Part shown: one piece after another, positions 36,995 to 49,181 of the stretch
Layout of the letters: every line of letters begins with the position of its first letter
How positions within the stretch are numbered: position 1 is the first letter of the stretch
Source: Flaveria trinervia
Taxonomy: Eukaryota; Streptophyta; Magnoliopsida; Asterales; Asteraceae
Assembly (NCBI GenBank): GCA_025506515.1
Contig: CM046453.1
Span: 6,499,410-6,563,409 of the forward strand
Reading direction: 5' to 3'
Length of the DNA: 64,000 nt
The notes under the pieces: model-generated
The model's database searches: none
What the model was told of the DNA's origin: nothing
The model's input: only the letters and a program-made list of their open reading frames with translations
Made by a program: the position numbers and the translations under genes

Positions 36995-37322
36995 TTTGAA
37001 TACTTAACTATAAAATTTTTAAATACTTTTATAATATTAATGATAAATTTTATGTATATACTATTATATAAATTTTTTGATGATAACACACTTGTAATTT
37101 TGCTCGGAATTCAAGACAACTAATATAATTTTTTAACATAAGGTATAAGTGATAAATATAATAGTTGTTAATTTACCCATATTTAATAAATTTATTCAAA
37201 TTAATACGTTATTTAATATATATTTATTATAAGTGTTATCTTATGATTTAAAGTTAATATTAACACATATACAATTATTATTTATATTTTTATAACTTAA
37301 TACTATTTGCTTTAAGTGAATT
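36995..37322. other. AT-rich spacer
   Basis: No gene or recognisable repeat is seen between the Mutator-like element and the Cassandra-type element. Confidence 0.4.
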
Positions 37323-37437
37323 TGTGACACCCTACACATATCTCACATCGGTCGTGGACATGAGAGATTCCTGTTTCATAAGCAATGTCTGGCCTCTAAC
37401 ATCAACAACGCGTTTTGGGCTAATTTGCTATGGATGA

Positions 37438-37510
37438 GAGGAAAACTCCATAGTTAAGCGTGCTCGGGTGGGAACAATCCAGGGATGGGTGACATCCCTG
37501 GAAAGTTTTC
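37438..37510 (+). other. 5S-rRNA-like segment in left Cassandra LTR
   Basis: AACTCCATAGTTAAGCGTGC and GGATGGGTGACATCCCTGG match the 5S rRNA internal promoter (A box AGTTAAGCGTGCT, C box GGATGGGTGACC). In Cassandra this region can be an RNA polymerase III promoter (family knowledge). Confidence 0.88.
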
Positions 37511-37813
37511 ACCCGGGAAACCAAAAGCAAATCCGTGAGCTCCTCGTGGGAAAAGTGGACAATATTATTGGTGTGAGTAGTCGGGGTGTTACAGGATGGT
37601 ATCAGAGCCACTCCTGTGTTTTTTGGGGTGTGGGACATACCTCACTAAGGATGGTGACTTCTCGGGCTCATCGATCGATGAGTCCAAACAGGAAGTGCTT
37701 GTGACACCCTACATATCCACATTGGCCGTGGACAAGAGAGATTCCTGGTTCATAAGAAATGTATGGCCTCTAACATTAACAACGTGTTTTGGGCGTATTT
37801 ACTGTGGATGAGA

Positions 37814-37886
37814 GGAGAACTCCATAGTTAAACGTGCTTGGGTGGGAGCAATCCAAGGATGGGTGACCTCCTTAGGAAGTTTTCAC
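37814..37886 (+). other. 5S-rRNA-like segment in right Cassandra LTR
   Basis: AACTCCATAGTTAAACGTGC then TTGGGTGGGAGCAATCC and GGATGGGTGACCTCC. The C box is closer to true 5S rRNA than in the left LTR; the A box has one change (AAACG for AAGCG). Confidence 0.88.
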
Positions 37887-37966
37887 CCGGGAAACCAAAA
37901 GCAAATCCGTGAGCTACTCGTGGGCAAAGCGGACAATATTGTTGGTGTGAGAGGCCGGGTGTGACA

Positions 37967-40900
37967 GTATGTATTTAAACACTTAAGCATATAATCACTA
38001 AATATTAACATAATAATAATAATAATACCAAACATTTAATACATGTCGGAAAGATGCTTGATGATACATGACACATTACCATATACAACAAATAGAAAAA
38101 ATGTATGATTAATGAAGGAGAGGGTCTTCTTAATGTTACCATAATAATTTTATTTATTCAAAACTAGTAAAAACACATACTAGTATTTTTTTATAATTTT
38201 ACATTTAAACTTGTAAGGACTTTTTGAAACTAACCACAACATTTTTTTTCTCTCCCTTTCTATTTTGATACCTATTGATTTTGTATTTTTTTAAAAACTT
38301 TATAATTAAGTCATTGAGTTATGTCAAATTTACATTAATCACTTGAACATCTTTTTAAAATTTTATATTTAAGCATTCAAGTTATGTCAAACTTATATTA
38401 ATCACTTTTAACTTTTTTAAGGTGCCAAACTTAAGCATTTGAGTTATGTCACCACTTACGCATTCGTTATTTTTCCTCTCTGTTTCGAGGTATTTATTTT
38501 TATAGTATTTTTTCTATTATACTTTTTATAAGTGTATCACATATAATTATTTTGAGTAGCTAGTATTAACATATAAATCATTAGAACCAAATCTTTTCAT
38601 TTTTATAACCTCTACTGCATAGCGCGAGTCATACTCACTAGATAAATAATAAAACAAATATATTAAAAAATAATACTACTATATACTTATTTAATAATAA
38701 TAGTTATTTACACAAATGTCCATGTGGTAAAGTTATTTTTCAGGTTAAATTCATAAGAGTCACTTTACAAGTAAGCCTGCTAAGTATGTCAATTTATGAC
38801 GAACTTGCTCCCAACGTGGATGGACATTAACTTGTCCATTAAAATTTTCTAAAATAACTAAAATACTCTTAAATTAATCCATATTTCAAGATACGAGTGA
38901 CGGAACCGTTGTTGATCAAAGGCGTATTGATAGAGTCGTTTTAACATGCCGTGCACGGATATACAACTTTACTTGTATCGGGTACAAGAAAGAGTGGAGT
39001 TTAGTTTAACTAAAGAAAATTTTACTGAGCTTGACAAGCCTCTTGATTTGAGGTGGAAGATCAATATATTTTCTACGACTTTCATTCCACTTATCGATCT
39101 CGGTCTAGGAAAACAACCAAACAAGGGCATAATGATAAATGAAAGAAAGACTTCATGAGTCCCATAAGCCCAAACTTGTGTAAAGTGGATCGTTCAACCA
39201 TCATCTACCATCTTCATACCCTCTGCCACCATTAGCCAATAACAAACAGAAAGAATCAAAGACTAATTAAGATATTAAAAGAGGAAATCCACTAGATTGA
39301 AGCAATCTATTTGTTTAACCAGATACAAACAGTGGTGGTGGTTTAAAAATCAAGCAAAAAGACTATGATGATGGTGGTGGCTAGTCAGTTGTTTAATGGT
39401 GTGGATGTCTAAACATTAAGCGAAGACTAAAATGGTAAGATGATGAATGAGATACTACGATATGGGTTTAGGGTGTAGGCGGTGATGGTGGTTAAAGGTT
39501 AAGGCGACATGGTGGCGGGTTGAGGATGGGACAGTGGCGGTGGTACGCTGAGGGTTGAGGCAGTTGTGTGGTGGCGGGTTGAGGTGGAGATGTTGATGAT
39601 AGGTCTAAGATGGAGTGGATGATCTTTGAATAGAATTGATTGGTATTTTAGTAATTTTGCCGCTCATTTAATAAAATTTGTTATGCTTCATCTAACCGAG
39701 GGATAATTTTGTTATAACTTGAAATATTTCATATGCTAACTTGTAATAAACGATACTTAAATACTACACTTGAAAAACGATCTTATTACACGCATGTTGA
39801 TTTATCTTGTAATTGGAAAACTTATAGATTTCTTCTATTTTAATTTTTTAACTGATATTTAATCTGAATTTTCAAATTGCAAACTTAATATTTCTAAGTA
39901 ACACTCTTTTACTAATCATCAAGTCACTTTATGGTTTTGTAATTCACTAGTTTAGGAAGTTAAAAGTTTGGCTATCCACCAAACAAAGAAACACTTTTAT
40001 CTTATTTTATAATAACTATCAGTAGTTTTAGTAAACCCATATATTAAATGGATTGATTAAATAAATTATTGAATTGATAAAACTTATTAATTATAAAAAA
40101 TATATTTTAAAAACAATATATGGTTAAGTACTATAAATAATAAAACAATGATATTAACTTTGTAAACTTTTTTTTTGTTTTTTCCCAAATATAAATTGGA
40201 CATTTTATTTCAAAACAAACCGTTATAAAAAATATATTAAAAAAAGTTTGATGTTTTTTGAAAAACCTCTTATTTTATAAAATTTGTTTATTTCAAAATA
40301 ATACTAATAAAAATATATATATTTTTAATTTACTTATAAAACTATTTTAGATGTAAAAATAATCAAATAATATTATTAGTAATTAATGTAAATATTCAAT
40401 AAGAGAGAGAAACAAAAATTCTGTGATGATAATGATTAATGAATGTGTTATTGTCACGTGTCCCTTGTATATACCTTTTATTAGATTATAAAGATATATC
40501 TAATAACTATTTTAACATAACTTTGAGGGTATACTTATGGAACTCAATTGTCCTTATTGTTCTACGGCAACCGTTTTACAACTCAAAATGTACGAGATAA
40601 TTGCAAGATTCAATCCCCATTAAACACGTCGTCTTTGAATAGGTATAAAGTCATATTTAAGTACAACTATTACACGAGTTACATTAACCAAAAACTTAAA
40701 CACAACTATTACATGAGTTACATTAACCAAAAACGTAAGGACAACATTTACGTCAACTCAAAACTTAGATACACATCTTACAACATCTATACATTGAAAT
40801 CAATTTCAGGTTTAATAAACCTAAATGAACACTCACTTTAGCAATGAAAAACTCGTTTAAAAAGAATCACGATACAAAACAAACCCCGATTACACAACTT

Positions 40901-40989
40901 TGATGGTTTATCGTGTGTTTCCGCCATTACACACAGGCTAAAAACTTATAGATATTCGTATTGAACTTTGCATATGCTGCTCATGTACA
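37967..40989. other. AT-rich intergenic region with possible transposon ends
   Basis: Mostly non-coding AT-rich sequence. Near 38610-38641 GCATAGCGCGAGTCATACTCACTAG followed by A looks like a plus-strand Helitron 3' end. GGTGGTGG-type simple sequence lies at 39320-39600. A 70-codon frame at 38946-39158 has no recognisable domain, and I do not call it a gene. Confidence 0.4.
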
Positions 40990-42536
40990 CAGTAGCGGAA
41001 CCAGAATCTTTTTCCTATGGAGTCACTAATTTTTGGTGATTAGAATTGTAACGAAACAACATAAAGTTTTTTGGGTTGTCCGATCGGGTCGGGTCGGGTC
41101 GAAATAGACATAATAAAATTGTCTTGAAAATATTAAAAAAAATACGGTACCAAAATAAATCAAATAACACTTACACTTATAATCTTTCTTTAAATTCGAG
41201 CTGAATTAAAATTAAAACTCAAATTGAAAATTTTAATGAGTAAATGTGTATAGATGTTGTCCCCTGGTTTGTATAAACTTCTCATCTTCTTTTAGTATCT
41301 TTTTTTGATATAGTTCTTAGTTTTAGTCTTTACTATGTTTTGATTATTAAGTAATTGATTTAATCAACTTGGTTTGGTCACTAATTTGTTTAGATGAACT
41401 GATAATAATATTTTATACTTTGTATTCTGTTCATTTTTATTATGGTTGTATATGTGTTAAAAAACCAATCTTGGTCTTATCAAAAGGTTGTTAAAAAACT
41501 TATTTATTATCTGATATTTGAACTCTTCCAACACCTTACCAAAATAATCAAGGAAGTCAATAAATGAATAATCCAAACAATAAAACTATAGGTTGAATCC
41601 AATTGTTTTTGATGAAGCCTTAAGATAAGTGTTTGGTGAAATTGGAGAACTAATTTGGTGAATACTATGTAATCTTTTCTAGTTATTTTTTTAGCAAAGT
41701 TAAAGGTTTGTTGTTTCATTTTAGAAGAGAGCTTAAATGTGTCTTTTTACAATAGCTCTATTATATATCATTTTAGTTTTGTTTCCATTAAGTGTTTGTG
41801 AAGTAAAAGCATCCTGAATCACTAAACTTATTGTTGTAAGTTTGTTTTACTGTGTACATTTTAATTTGGGTTTTGGTTTGCTTTTCATCAGACTACAAAC
41901 ATCAGGTATATTTAAACATTAGAACTTGAACTCAATTGAGATATCAAAATCACTCAAACAACTTAATTAACAACAATAAAAACATCAAAATCACTGAAAC
42001 AAAATCTAGGGTTTGAGTCTTATAATATAAACAAATAAACAAAATTATAAAACCAACCTTAGAAACTTGAAAGCTTGAATGAATGTTGGCCGATATACCT
42101 TAACCGTCGTCGGAGTTATGGTCTACTGTTGAGTCGTCGGACGTCGGCACCGAGATGTAGCTTGGATGGGGAGGGTTTTGGGCCTGCGCAGAGGAGTAGG
42201 CGAGCATCGATATGTGGGTGGGAGGGTTTTGAATTAGGTTAAAATGTTGATATTTGAGGGTAAAAAGGTAATTTCATCAATTAAAAAAAAGTTAACAAAA
42301 GTCCCTTGTAAGATTTAAACTCATGACATAAAGGATGCGAGAAGCAACTTTTAGCGCATGGAACCACTAAGCGAAGACTAGAGTTCTAGTTAAAGTTCAA
42401 ACTTAATAATATTTATGGGTTCACCTCCTAAAAAACTATGGGTTCAAACACTTTTTTAGTATTATACGATACACTACACACTCAAAAATCAATGAGGTCA
42501 CTTGACCCCGTTCTATTGACTGTAGATCCGCCCCTG
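40990..42536. mobile_element. hAT-like inverted-repeat element
   Basis: Starts CAGTAGCGGAACCAG at 40990 and ends CTGTAGATCCGCCCCTG at 42536, imperfect inverted termini. Flanks CATGTACA (40982-40989) and CATGCACA (42537-42544) match in 7 of 8 bases, the hAT TSD length. No transposase frame is seen in its 1547 bp, so it would need help from another element. Confidence 0.6.
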
Positions 42537-42544
42537 CATGCACA

Positions 42545-43228
42545 TATGTTAAAGCAAAAACACGTCAAACCATATAACATCTCATAAAACATATAAGCTC
42601 ATGTTTTTAAACCTGGTGTTTAAATTATTCAAGATTTATGCATTCTCTAAAGTTTGTTTTATCAAAATACTTTTTGAGCAGTACACTAAGATACCATCTA
42701 TGATGAACCTATTTTGCATACATCACACAACATTTACAAAAGATAAACATCATCCCACTATATCATGAAACCATAAGTTAATTTATTGACTCAGGTATAA
42801 TTCTAAAGATATTTGTATTTCAAAATCAGTATAGATAAGTCAATATTTGTATTTCAAAATGACTATAGTTACGCCATCCAACTGGAGCATCATCTTAAAC
42901 CCTTCAAACACGCTACGAAGACTCTCATAATATCTAACGCAAACATACAAAAATTCGTAAACTCCAACAACTTCAATAAATTTTCCACCAATTAAAATCA
43001 TCATCATATTCTTCTTCTTCATCGTCTTCCTCCGTTTAGCAGAGGATAAACACAACGTGTAATCAACGGAAGAAATCTCCGGCGAACCAGATCCATCCTT
43101 CCACCACACTCCATCTGATTCCAATTATGATGTGTAACATTCAGTTACACCATTGATCGGTTGTTGAATCATAAATTCAACTGTCACACACACACACAAA
43201 CAGGTAGTTGTTGGAGATTGACGGAATA
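42545..43228 (+). promoter_or_regulatory. Upstream region of the mannosidase gene
   Basis: Contains the probable promoter and 5' untranslated region: a CTTCTTCTTCATCGTCTTCC pyrimidine tract near 43011-43032 and a CACACACACA run shortly before the ATG. The start of transcription cannot be fixed from sequence alone. Confidence 0.4.
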
Positions 43229-46200
43229 ATGGCGAAGACTAGATCGTCGTCATCGTCGTCGATGCGGTGGAAATACGTGAATCCGGCGTACTATTTGAGG
43301 AGGCCTAAAAGTCTGGCTGTGCTATTTATGGCTTTTGTGTTTATCTCTGTGTTCGTGTGGGATCGTCAGACTCTTGTTAGGGAACATGAGGTATGCATAT
43401 GTGTGTTCACTTTTACGGTTTTAGTAACTCTAGTTCAATTACATGTTGTCAGATGATTTAGTTTTAGCTGTAGTCAACTATCGCCATTGTTGTTCCAGAT
43501 TAAGTTTAATTGGGTGGATTATTGAGCTAGAATTAGTCAAACACAGGTCGTTATCCGTGAATTTTACTTGTAGTTTTGTCAGATTGCTAGTTGCTCGATT
43601 ATGTTAGTTGAAATTCGGTAGATTTGTTATGTCATATTAAGTGCTGAAATAATAGAGTGGAAAATTGCATTGTTTTGTTGTTTGAAGTCTTATCAGCTGA
43701 AATTGCCAAAAGCAGTCCTTTTTTTGTAAGTTGTGGTAGATTTATACAGATACATGTTTTTTTTTTATGATTAATTGGTAGCTATGATTAATTTTTATGC
43801 ACAAATAACCTGACTACTTTCTGAAAATTTGGGCTTGAGACTTAAATGTAAGATTTGGGGCTTGAATATTTGGTAGCTGTGATTTATTTTATTACGGATA
43901 TCCTGAATGCTTTCTGAACATTAGGGCTCAAGACCTAAATGAAAGAATTAGAAATGCAATGTACTTGTTCAATTTCCTGTATTTATGAATTTCTATTGGT
44001 TGACAGGAAGAGCTCTTAATGTTGAAAGAAGAAGTGGAAAATTTACAAATTAAGGTACCCTATTTTCATTTTATCTCAAGATCCCAATGGCTTCACCATC
44101 TCTTATAAGACTTAGAACTTTTTTATGGTGCCTTTTACCTTGCACTTTTCTTTATTACTGGCATTTCTTAAGTATTAATTAGATTTTATCAGAAGTAACG
44201 CATTAGGGAATGCTGCAATCTTCTTTGTAGTAGTATGTATCTTTTTTCTGCACAGAAGGGGTGTTCGTGTTCATGGTTGTATTGAAGTTTTCCTGTATCT
44301 AATTTTTAAGGTCCCAGTATATTTCTTTGCTCAAATTTCAAAGCTGGACTGTGAGTTTCACAATCTATTTAAGCAGATGACCAGTGTATGCTAAAATATT
44401 ATGTTAAGTGTGGTGTAAAATCTTGTTTTATGTGTAAAAGGGGTAAACTTCTAAAGTTTCCCAGCCTTTTGGGACATATTACGGGACAAAATTTTGTTTC
44501 TGACCAAATATGTAATGATGATTGATACTTCTCTTTGTATAATACTATAATTCCTTTCATTTTTGCTTTAATCATTAGTTGACTACAAATGTGTTTCCTA
44601 CATGCAGCTAGAAGAGTTAAAGCATTCAGGTGGTGTTTCAGTTAAAAAGACCACTACTAAAACCAAAAACACTTATTCAACTAAGACAGATCTTCCCACT
44701 GATCCCATCGAGGCTCAAAGAAGACAAAAAGTCAAAGATGCTATGGTTCATGCATGGACCTCATATGAAAAATATGCTTGGGGCCATGATGAGCTTCAGG
44801 TAATGATATTTTCTAATAGTTTGTTTGTTAGTTTTTACAATGCCTGATATTTTTTATATTTTATGTTTGGTTAGCCCCAATCAAAGAATGGCGTGGATAG
44901 TTTTGGTGGTCTTGGTGCAACTTTAATCGACTCTCTTGATACTTTATATATAATGGGCCTAGATGAACAGTTTCAAAAGGCTAGAGAGTATGACCGTTCT
45001 CTATATTCATTTAATTTACACTTATATTCCATACACTTTATTTTTCACATAACACACATCTACACCTATGCTGTTATTAGGTGGGTAGCAAACTCATTGG
45101 ACTTCAATAAAAACTATGACGCCAGCGTGTTTGAGACGACCATAAGGTTGCGATATAAGGTTTAATATATTGTTTTTTATTTTTACTTTATATGATCTGT
45201 TTATTTCTTTGTTTGTTGTCTATATACTAATTATCATTTGATGGACATCTAATGTTTCTTTAACTATATATATAAATATTTGTAACAGAGTTGTAGGTGG
45301 ACTTCTGAGCGCGTATGATTTATCTGGGGATAGCGTCTTTCTTGAAAAGGCAAAAGACATAGCTGATAGGCTGTTGCCCGCATGGAATACACCTTCTGGT
45401 ATCCCTTACAATTTTATCAATTTGGTTCATGGTAATGCACATAACGCTGGTTGGACAGGGGTAAGTTCTAATCTTTATCAATGATCATCTCAATTTGAGC
45501 ATATTTGACCTTTTTTTCTCAATTCATCATATGTTATCTTTTGTTCCCACAGGGTGATAGTATTCTGGCAGATTCTGGGACAGAGCAACTGGAGTTTATT
45601 GCACTAACACAAAGGACTGGAGATCCAAAATATCAACAAAAGGTATATGATTGTGCCCCTTACTTTCATGTATTGTAATATCATAAAGCTGCTATACCTG
45701 TCAAGAAATATAATATTGTAAATTGATGTTTCAGGTAGAGAATGTTATTTTAGTCCTAAACAAAACTTTTCCTGCTGATGGATTGCTCCCAATTTATTTA
45801 AATCCCCATAGAGGAACAGTATCACATTCTACTATAACTTTTGGGGCCATGGGGGACAGGTACCTATTATCCCTTATAGTTTAATTTTTCATGCATTTAT
45901 GGTTTGATTTCAATCAAAATTTGATTTCGGATGCAGTTTTTATGAGTATTTACTTAAAGTTTGGATACAAGGAAACAAAACTGAAGAGGTGAAACATTAT
46001 AGGTAATATATACTAGTATCAAACTATGTACTTTCGATAATTTTAAATGATTCTGAATTTCTAATGGGAACATCTAAACAGAGAAATGTGGGAGACATCT
46101 ATGAAAGGTCTATTGAGCTTGGTCCGCAAGACTACACCATCATCTTATACGTATATTTCTGAAAAAATAGGAAATTCTCTGATTGACAAGGTAATATCAA

Positions 46201-47198
46201 GATACCCAATTTTCAATAAATAATATAAATATTTATCCCGTGAAAACTCTATAGATTGTAATTTCTTTTGGTGTGTGCAGATGGATGAGTTAGCCTGCTT
46301 TGCACCAGGAATGATAGCGTTAGGGTCATCTGATTATGGTCCTGATTCCGCAAAATTCTTGAATTTGGCAGAAGAGGTATTGTTTCAGACTTTCAGTAAA
46401 ACGATAGCAATTTTTCAATAAATTTTTTTACAGGTTGTCCAACATAAATGTCGATATTATAACTTTTAAGAAGATTTTAACCCATTCCTCCTATTAACAA
46501 TCGTTACATGATATTGACAACACCCATTCTTTGTATGTAGCTTGCTTTCACATGCTATAACTTTTATCAGTCTACATCAACAAAGTTGGCTGGAGAAAAT
46601 TATTTCTTTAATTCAGGACAGGTTAGTTATATGATTAGTTTCATTTTTATTTATTTTAGGGAGATTTTTTATTTTATTAACTTTACATTATATGCTAATA
46701 TTACCAATAATATCATAGGACATGAAAGTGGGCACATCATGGAACATATTGCGGCCAGAGACAGTTGAGTCACTCTTTTATCTCTGGCGTTTGACTGGTA
46801 ACAAGACATATCAAGAATGGGGATGGAACATATTTCAAGCATTTGAAGAGAATTCCCGTATAGAGTCGGGATTTGTCGGACTCAAGGATGTAAGTACTAA
46901 TTTCAAAATATCGAATTTTATTAATTTTTTAAGGGATAATTTGTTTATATATTTTATATCATGTTTTCAGGTTAATACAGGTGTGAAGGACAATATGATG
47001 CAAAGCTTCTTTCTTGCAGAAACACTGAAATATCTTTATCTTTTATTTTCGCCTCCTTCGGTTATTTCATTGGATGAGTGGGTATTTAACACCGAAGCCC
47101 ATCCTCTAAAAATCATCCCTCGTTCTTCTCCTCGAGAAGAACAAGAACCTCATATTAGACGACGTGCGAGGAAAGAAGGTCGTTTCGGAGGGATCTAG
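43229..47198 (+). CDS. MNS1: Class I alpha-1,2-mannosidase (GH47), Golgi N-glycan trimming, MNS1/MNS2 type
   Basis: Predicted enzyme trims Man8GlcNAc2 to Man5GlcNAc2 in the cis-Golgi. Fourteen exons join in frame to 572 residues, as in the Arabidopsis proteins (560-572): 43229-43390, 44007-44054, 44608-44799, 44875-44987, 45081-45146, 45289-45460, 45553-45642, 45735-45859, 45937-46002, 46082-46190, 46281-46376, 46541-46621, 46719-46889, 46971-47198. A short Ser/Arg-rich cytoplasmic tail is followed by a membrane anchor at about residues 29-45 (LAVLFMAFVFISVFVW), a stem, then the GH47 domain from about residue 100. Likely catalytic acids are E190 (FETTIR), D383 (MDELACF) and E454 (RPETVES), with T538 in FNTEAHP binding calcium. 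The start has no in-frame ATG competitor upstream in the exon. Nothing appears broken. MNS1 versus MNS2 cannot be decided. Confidence 0.95.
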
Positions 47199-49100
47199 GA
47201 TCTCTACTATTGCTTGATATGTTCCATCCCCATTCTTGAGATATATAATTATATATCTATGTATTTGTGGCTGGTTTTTCTACATCATTGTAATTTGGTA
47301 GGAAAGTAGTTGAGATTTTTGGCACATCTAGTTTATACATTTATGAAACATATATATTTGACATGACTTTTAGAAAAAAAAAATGTTAATGTCAGCTGAT
47401 TTTACAATGATTTGATAAAATATTACTCTTAGTTGACACTTGATGGCATGAGTCTACTCTTGATGGCATGATTTGAAGCGCTGGTGCTTCTCTAATAACA
47501 TTCACACCCATGTTTTATAATTATATGAGTGTGAGTTTTTAAATTATATGAGATATTTTGAGTGGTTGTGAGTGGAAAAGAGAGAAAATGCTACTGTTTA
47601 TTATAAATTTATAAAATTTAAGAATTGACTGTTCAACCTTTATAATTTTTTTTAATATTTTTGAAGTGGTATGATTTTACGAGTGAAGGAAAGAGAAAAA
47701 GTAATGAAAATGTATAGAACTATATTATTTAACCGAAAGAAGAGAGAAGTAATGAATTTTAAGATAATCATATGAATAAAGATAAATAATGAAATACGAA
47801 AGCTTTAAGGCTTTTTAGACCACGAATTAAAAGAGTTTTTTTTCTTTTAATTTTCAAAGACCAAATAGATTATTCAAAAGCAAAAAGTAGAACCTAAAAG
47901 AATAATATGACAAAAAATTGATTAAGAAATCTTGTAAAGGGTGGACAGGGCTAGCGGATTATTCTTTTTTCATATACGCTGAAGAAGATTTTTTTTCTAA
48001 TGAAGAATCATAAATATTTCTTAATTTTAGCTTACATTCGTATTAACTATTTACCCTTGCATCTTATAATATTTAAACAACTAATCTCTTACATATAAAG
48101 AAAAATCTTACTAACTGGATATCCATTTGGAGATAAAAATCATAATTATTTAATGATGTGTTACATTTGATATGTATAATTACCTTGAGGACATAAAAAA
48201 ATTATGTCGAGAGCTTGTGATTACTTTAATGAATCATTGCACAAGTTATTGTAATCTGTTTCAAACATATGTTGAGATCTTGAAAATGCATCATATGTCA
48301 TATTGAATTATCGCAAAACATCACAATGTTCTCGGAAATAATTTTGGCATTGATTGGTATTTGCAATCAATTTCACACCCGAATGTTTGTCATTAGTCAT
48401 TACTCGTTAGGTTTACTGGTTTTCTAATGGGTATCACGCAAACATGTTTACTACCTAATATGCTTCAAAATTACCAGATGAGAGTTTCATCACTTGAAAC
48501 TTGAATTTAAACTCACAAGAGAAATGATTTGAAATTTGAATGCTCGATAACATCTACAACCATTTTAGTTACATATGTTTATAACTTTTAAATACTTTTT
48601 TATGCATTTTTATATCTTGGTTTTGAACTAGCTCACGTGATTAACAGAGGAATGAAATATTTTTATGCAAAAGAATTCTCTTAAATGAAATACGGGAGGA
48701 TGAGAGACAACGAGAGGACATGAGAGCCGCTCAAGCTTTTACGCCAGAAAAAGAGTATTATAGAACAACGTAATCATGTTTGTAAGTAAATACATCAAAG
48801 ATACTCTTATGTTTTCTAAAAACCACTTCATATACGGTGTTCACACATGATATTCGTATTAGATAATCTAATGTAAAACCGAAAATCATATCCGTCTCAA
48901 ACACGTCGATATAAACCAATTCTTGAATTTTATTTTTACACCGGTTATAAAGTTATAAAACTTGTCACTTTAACCTTCTTTCTGGATTCTTGTACAAAGG
49001 TTGGATAGAGTAGAAAAGGTCATATAATCTCATATCCACAGTTCAGTTCATTTATGGTGATGGTGTGATGGTTAAACACCTCTCTGAAATCATCTTCAGG
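47199..49100. other. Intergenic region, mannosidase 3' end to MTP 5' end
   Basis: The first 200 bp or so are the probable 3' untranslated region of the mannosidase gene. The rest is AT-rich with no coding frame or recognised repeat. CTCTCAAACACGTCG-type text near 48890 has no clear meaning. Confidence 0.45.
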
Positions 49101-49181
49101 TGAAACCCTAGCAACCTGAAGAACAACAATGGTGCTACACATTACACAATAACCCTACAACAACAATAAAACCCTCACCTC

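Larger units (their letters stand above)
37323..37966 (+). mobile_element. Cassandra-type TRIM with 5S-rRNA-like LTRs
   Basis: Two direct LTRs, 37323-37593 (271 bp) and 37700-37966 (267 bp), start TGTGACACCCTACA and end TGTTACA or TGTGACA. Between them are 106 bases with a primer-binding site TGGTATCAGAGCCA at 37597-37610 (initiator tRNA-Met). Each LTR contains 5S-rRNA-like sequence. This combination is diagnostic of Cassandra, a non-coding miniature retrotransposon family. The flanking five bases do not match, so the TSD is lost or was never formed. Confidence 0.92.

Noticed and set aside
37420..37811. Three 70-78 codon frames over the Cassandra element
   Set aside because: Cassandra is non-coding; the frames are antisense or shifted readings of the 5S-like LTR.
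37438..37886. Genuine 5S rRNA genes
   Set aside because: Only the internal-promoter half resembles 5S rRNA, and it sits in paired LTRs with a tRNA primer site.
38700..39800. Possible inverted-repeat transposon
   Set aside because: Ends near 38700 and 39790 share only short AT-rich words; no target-site duplication.
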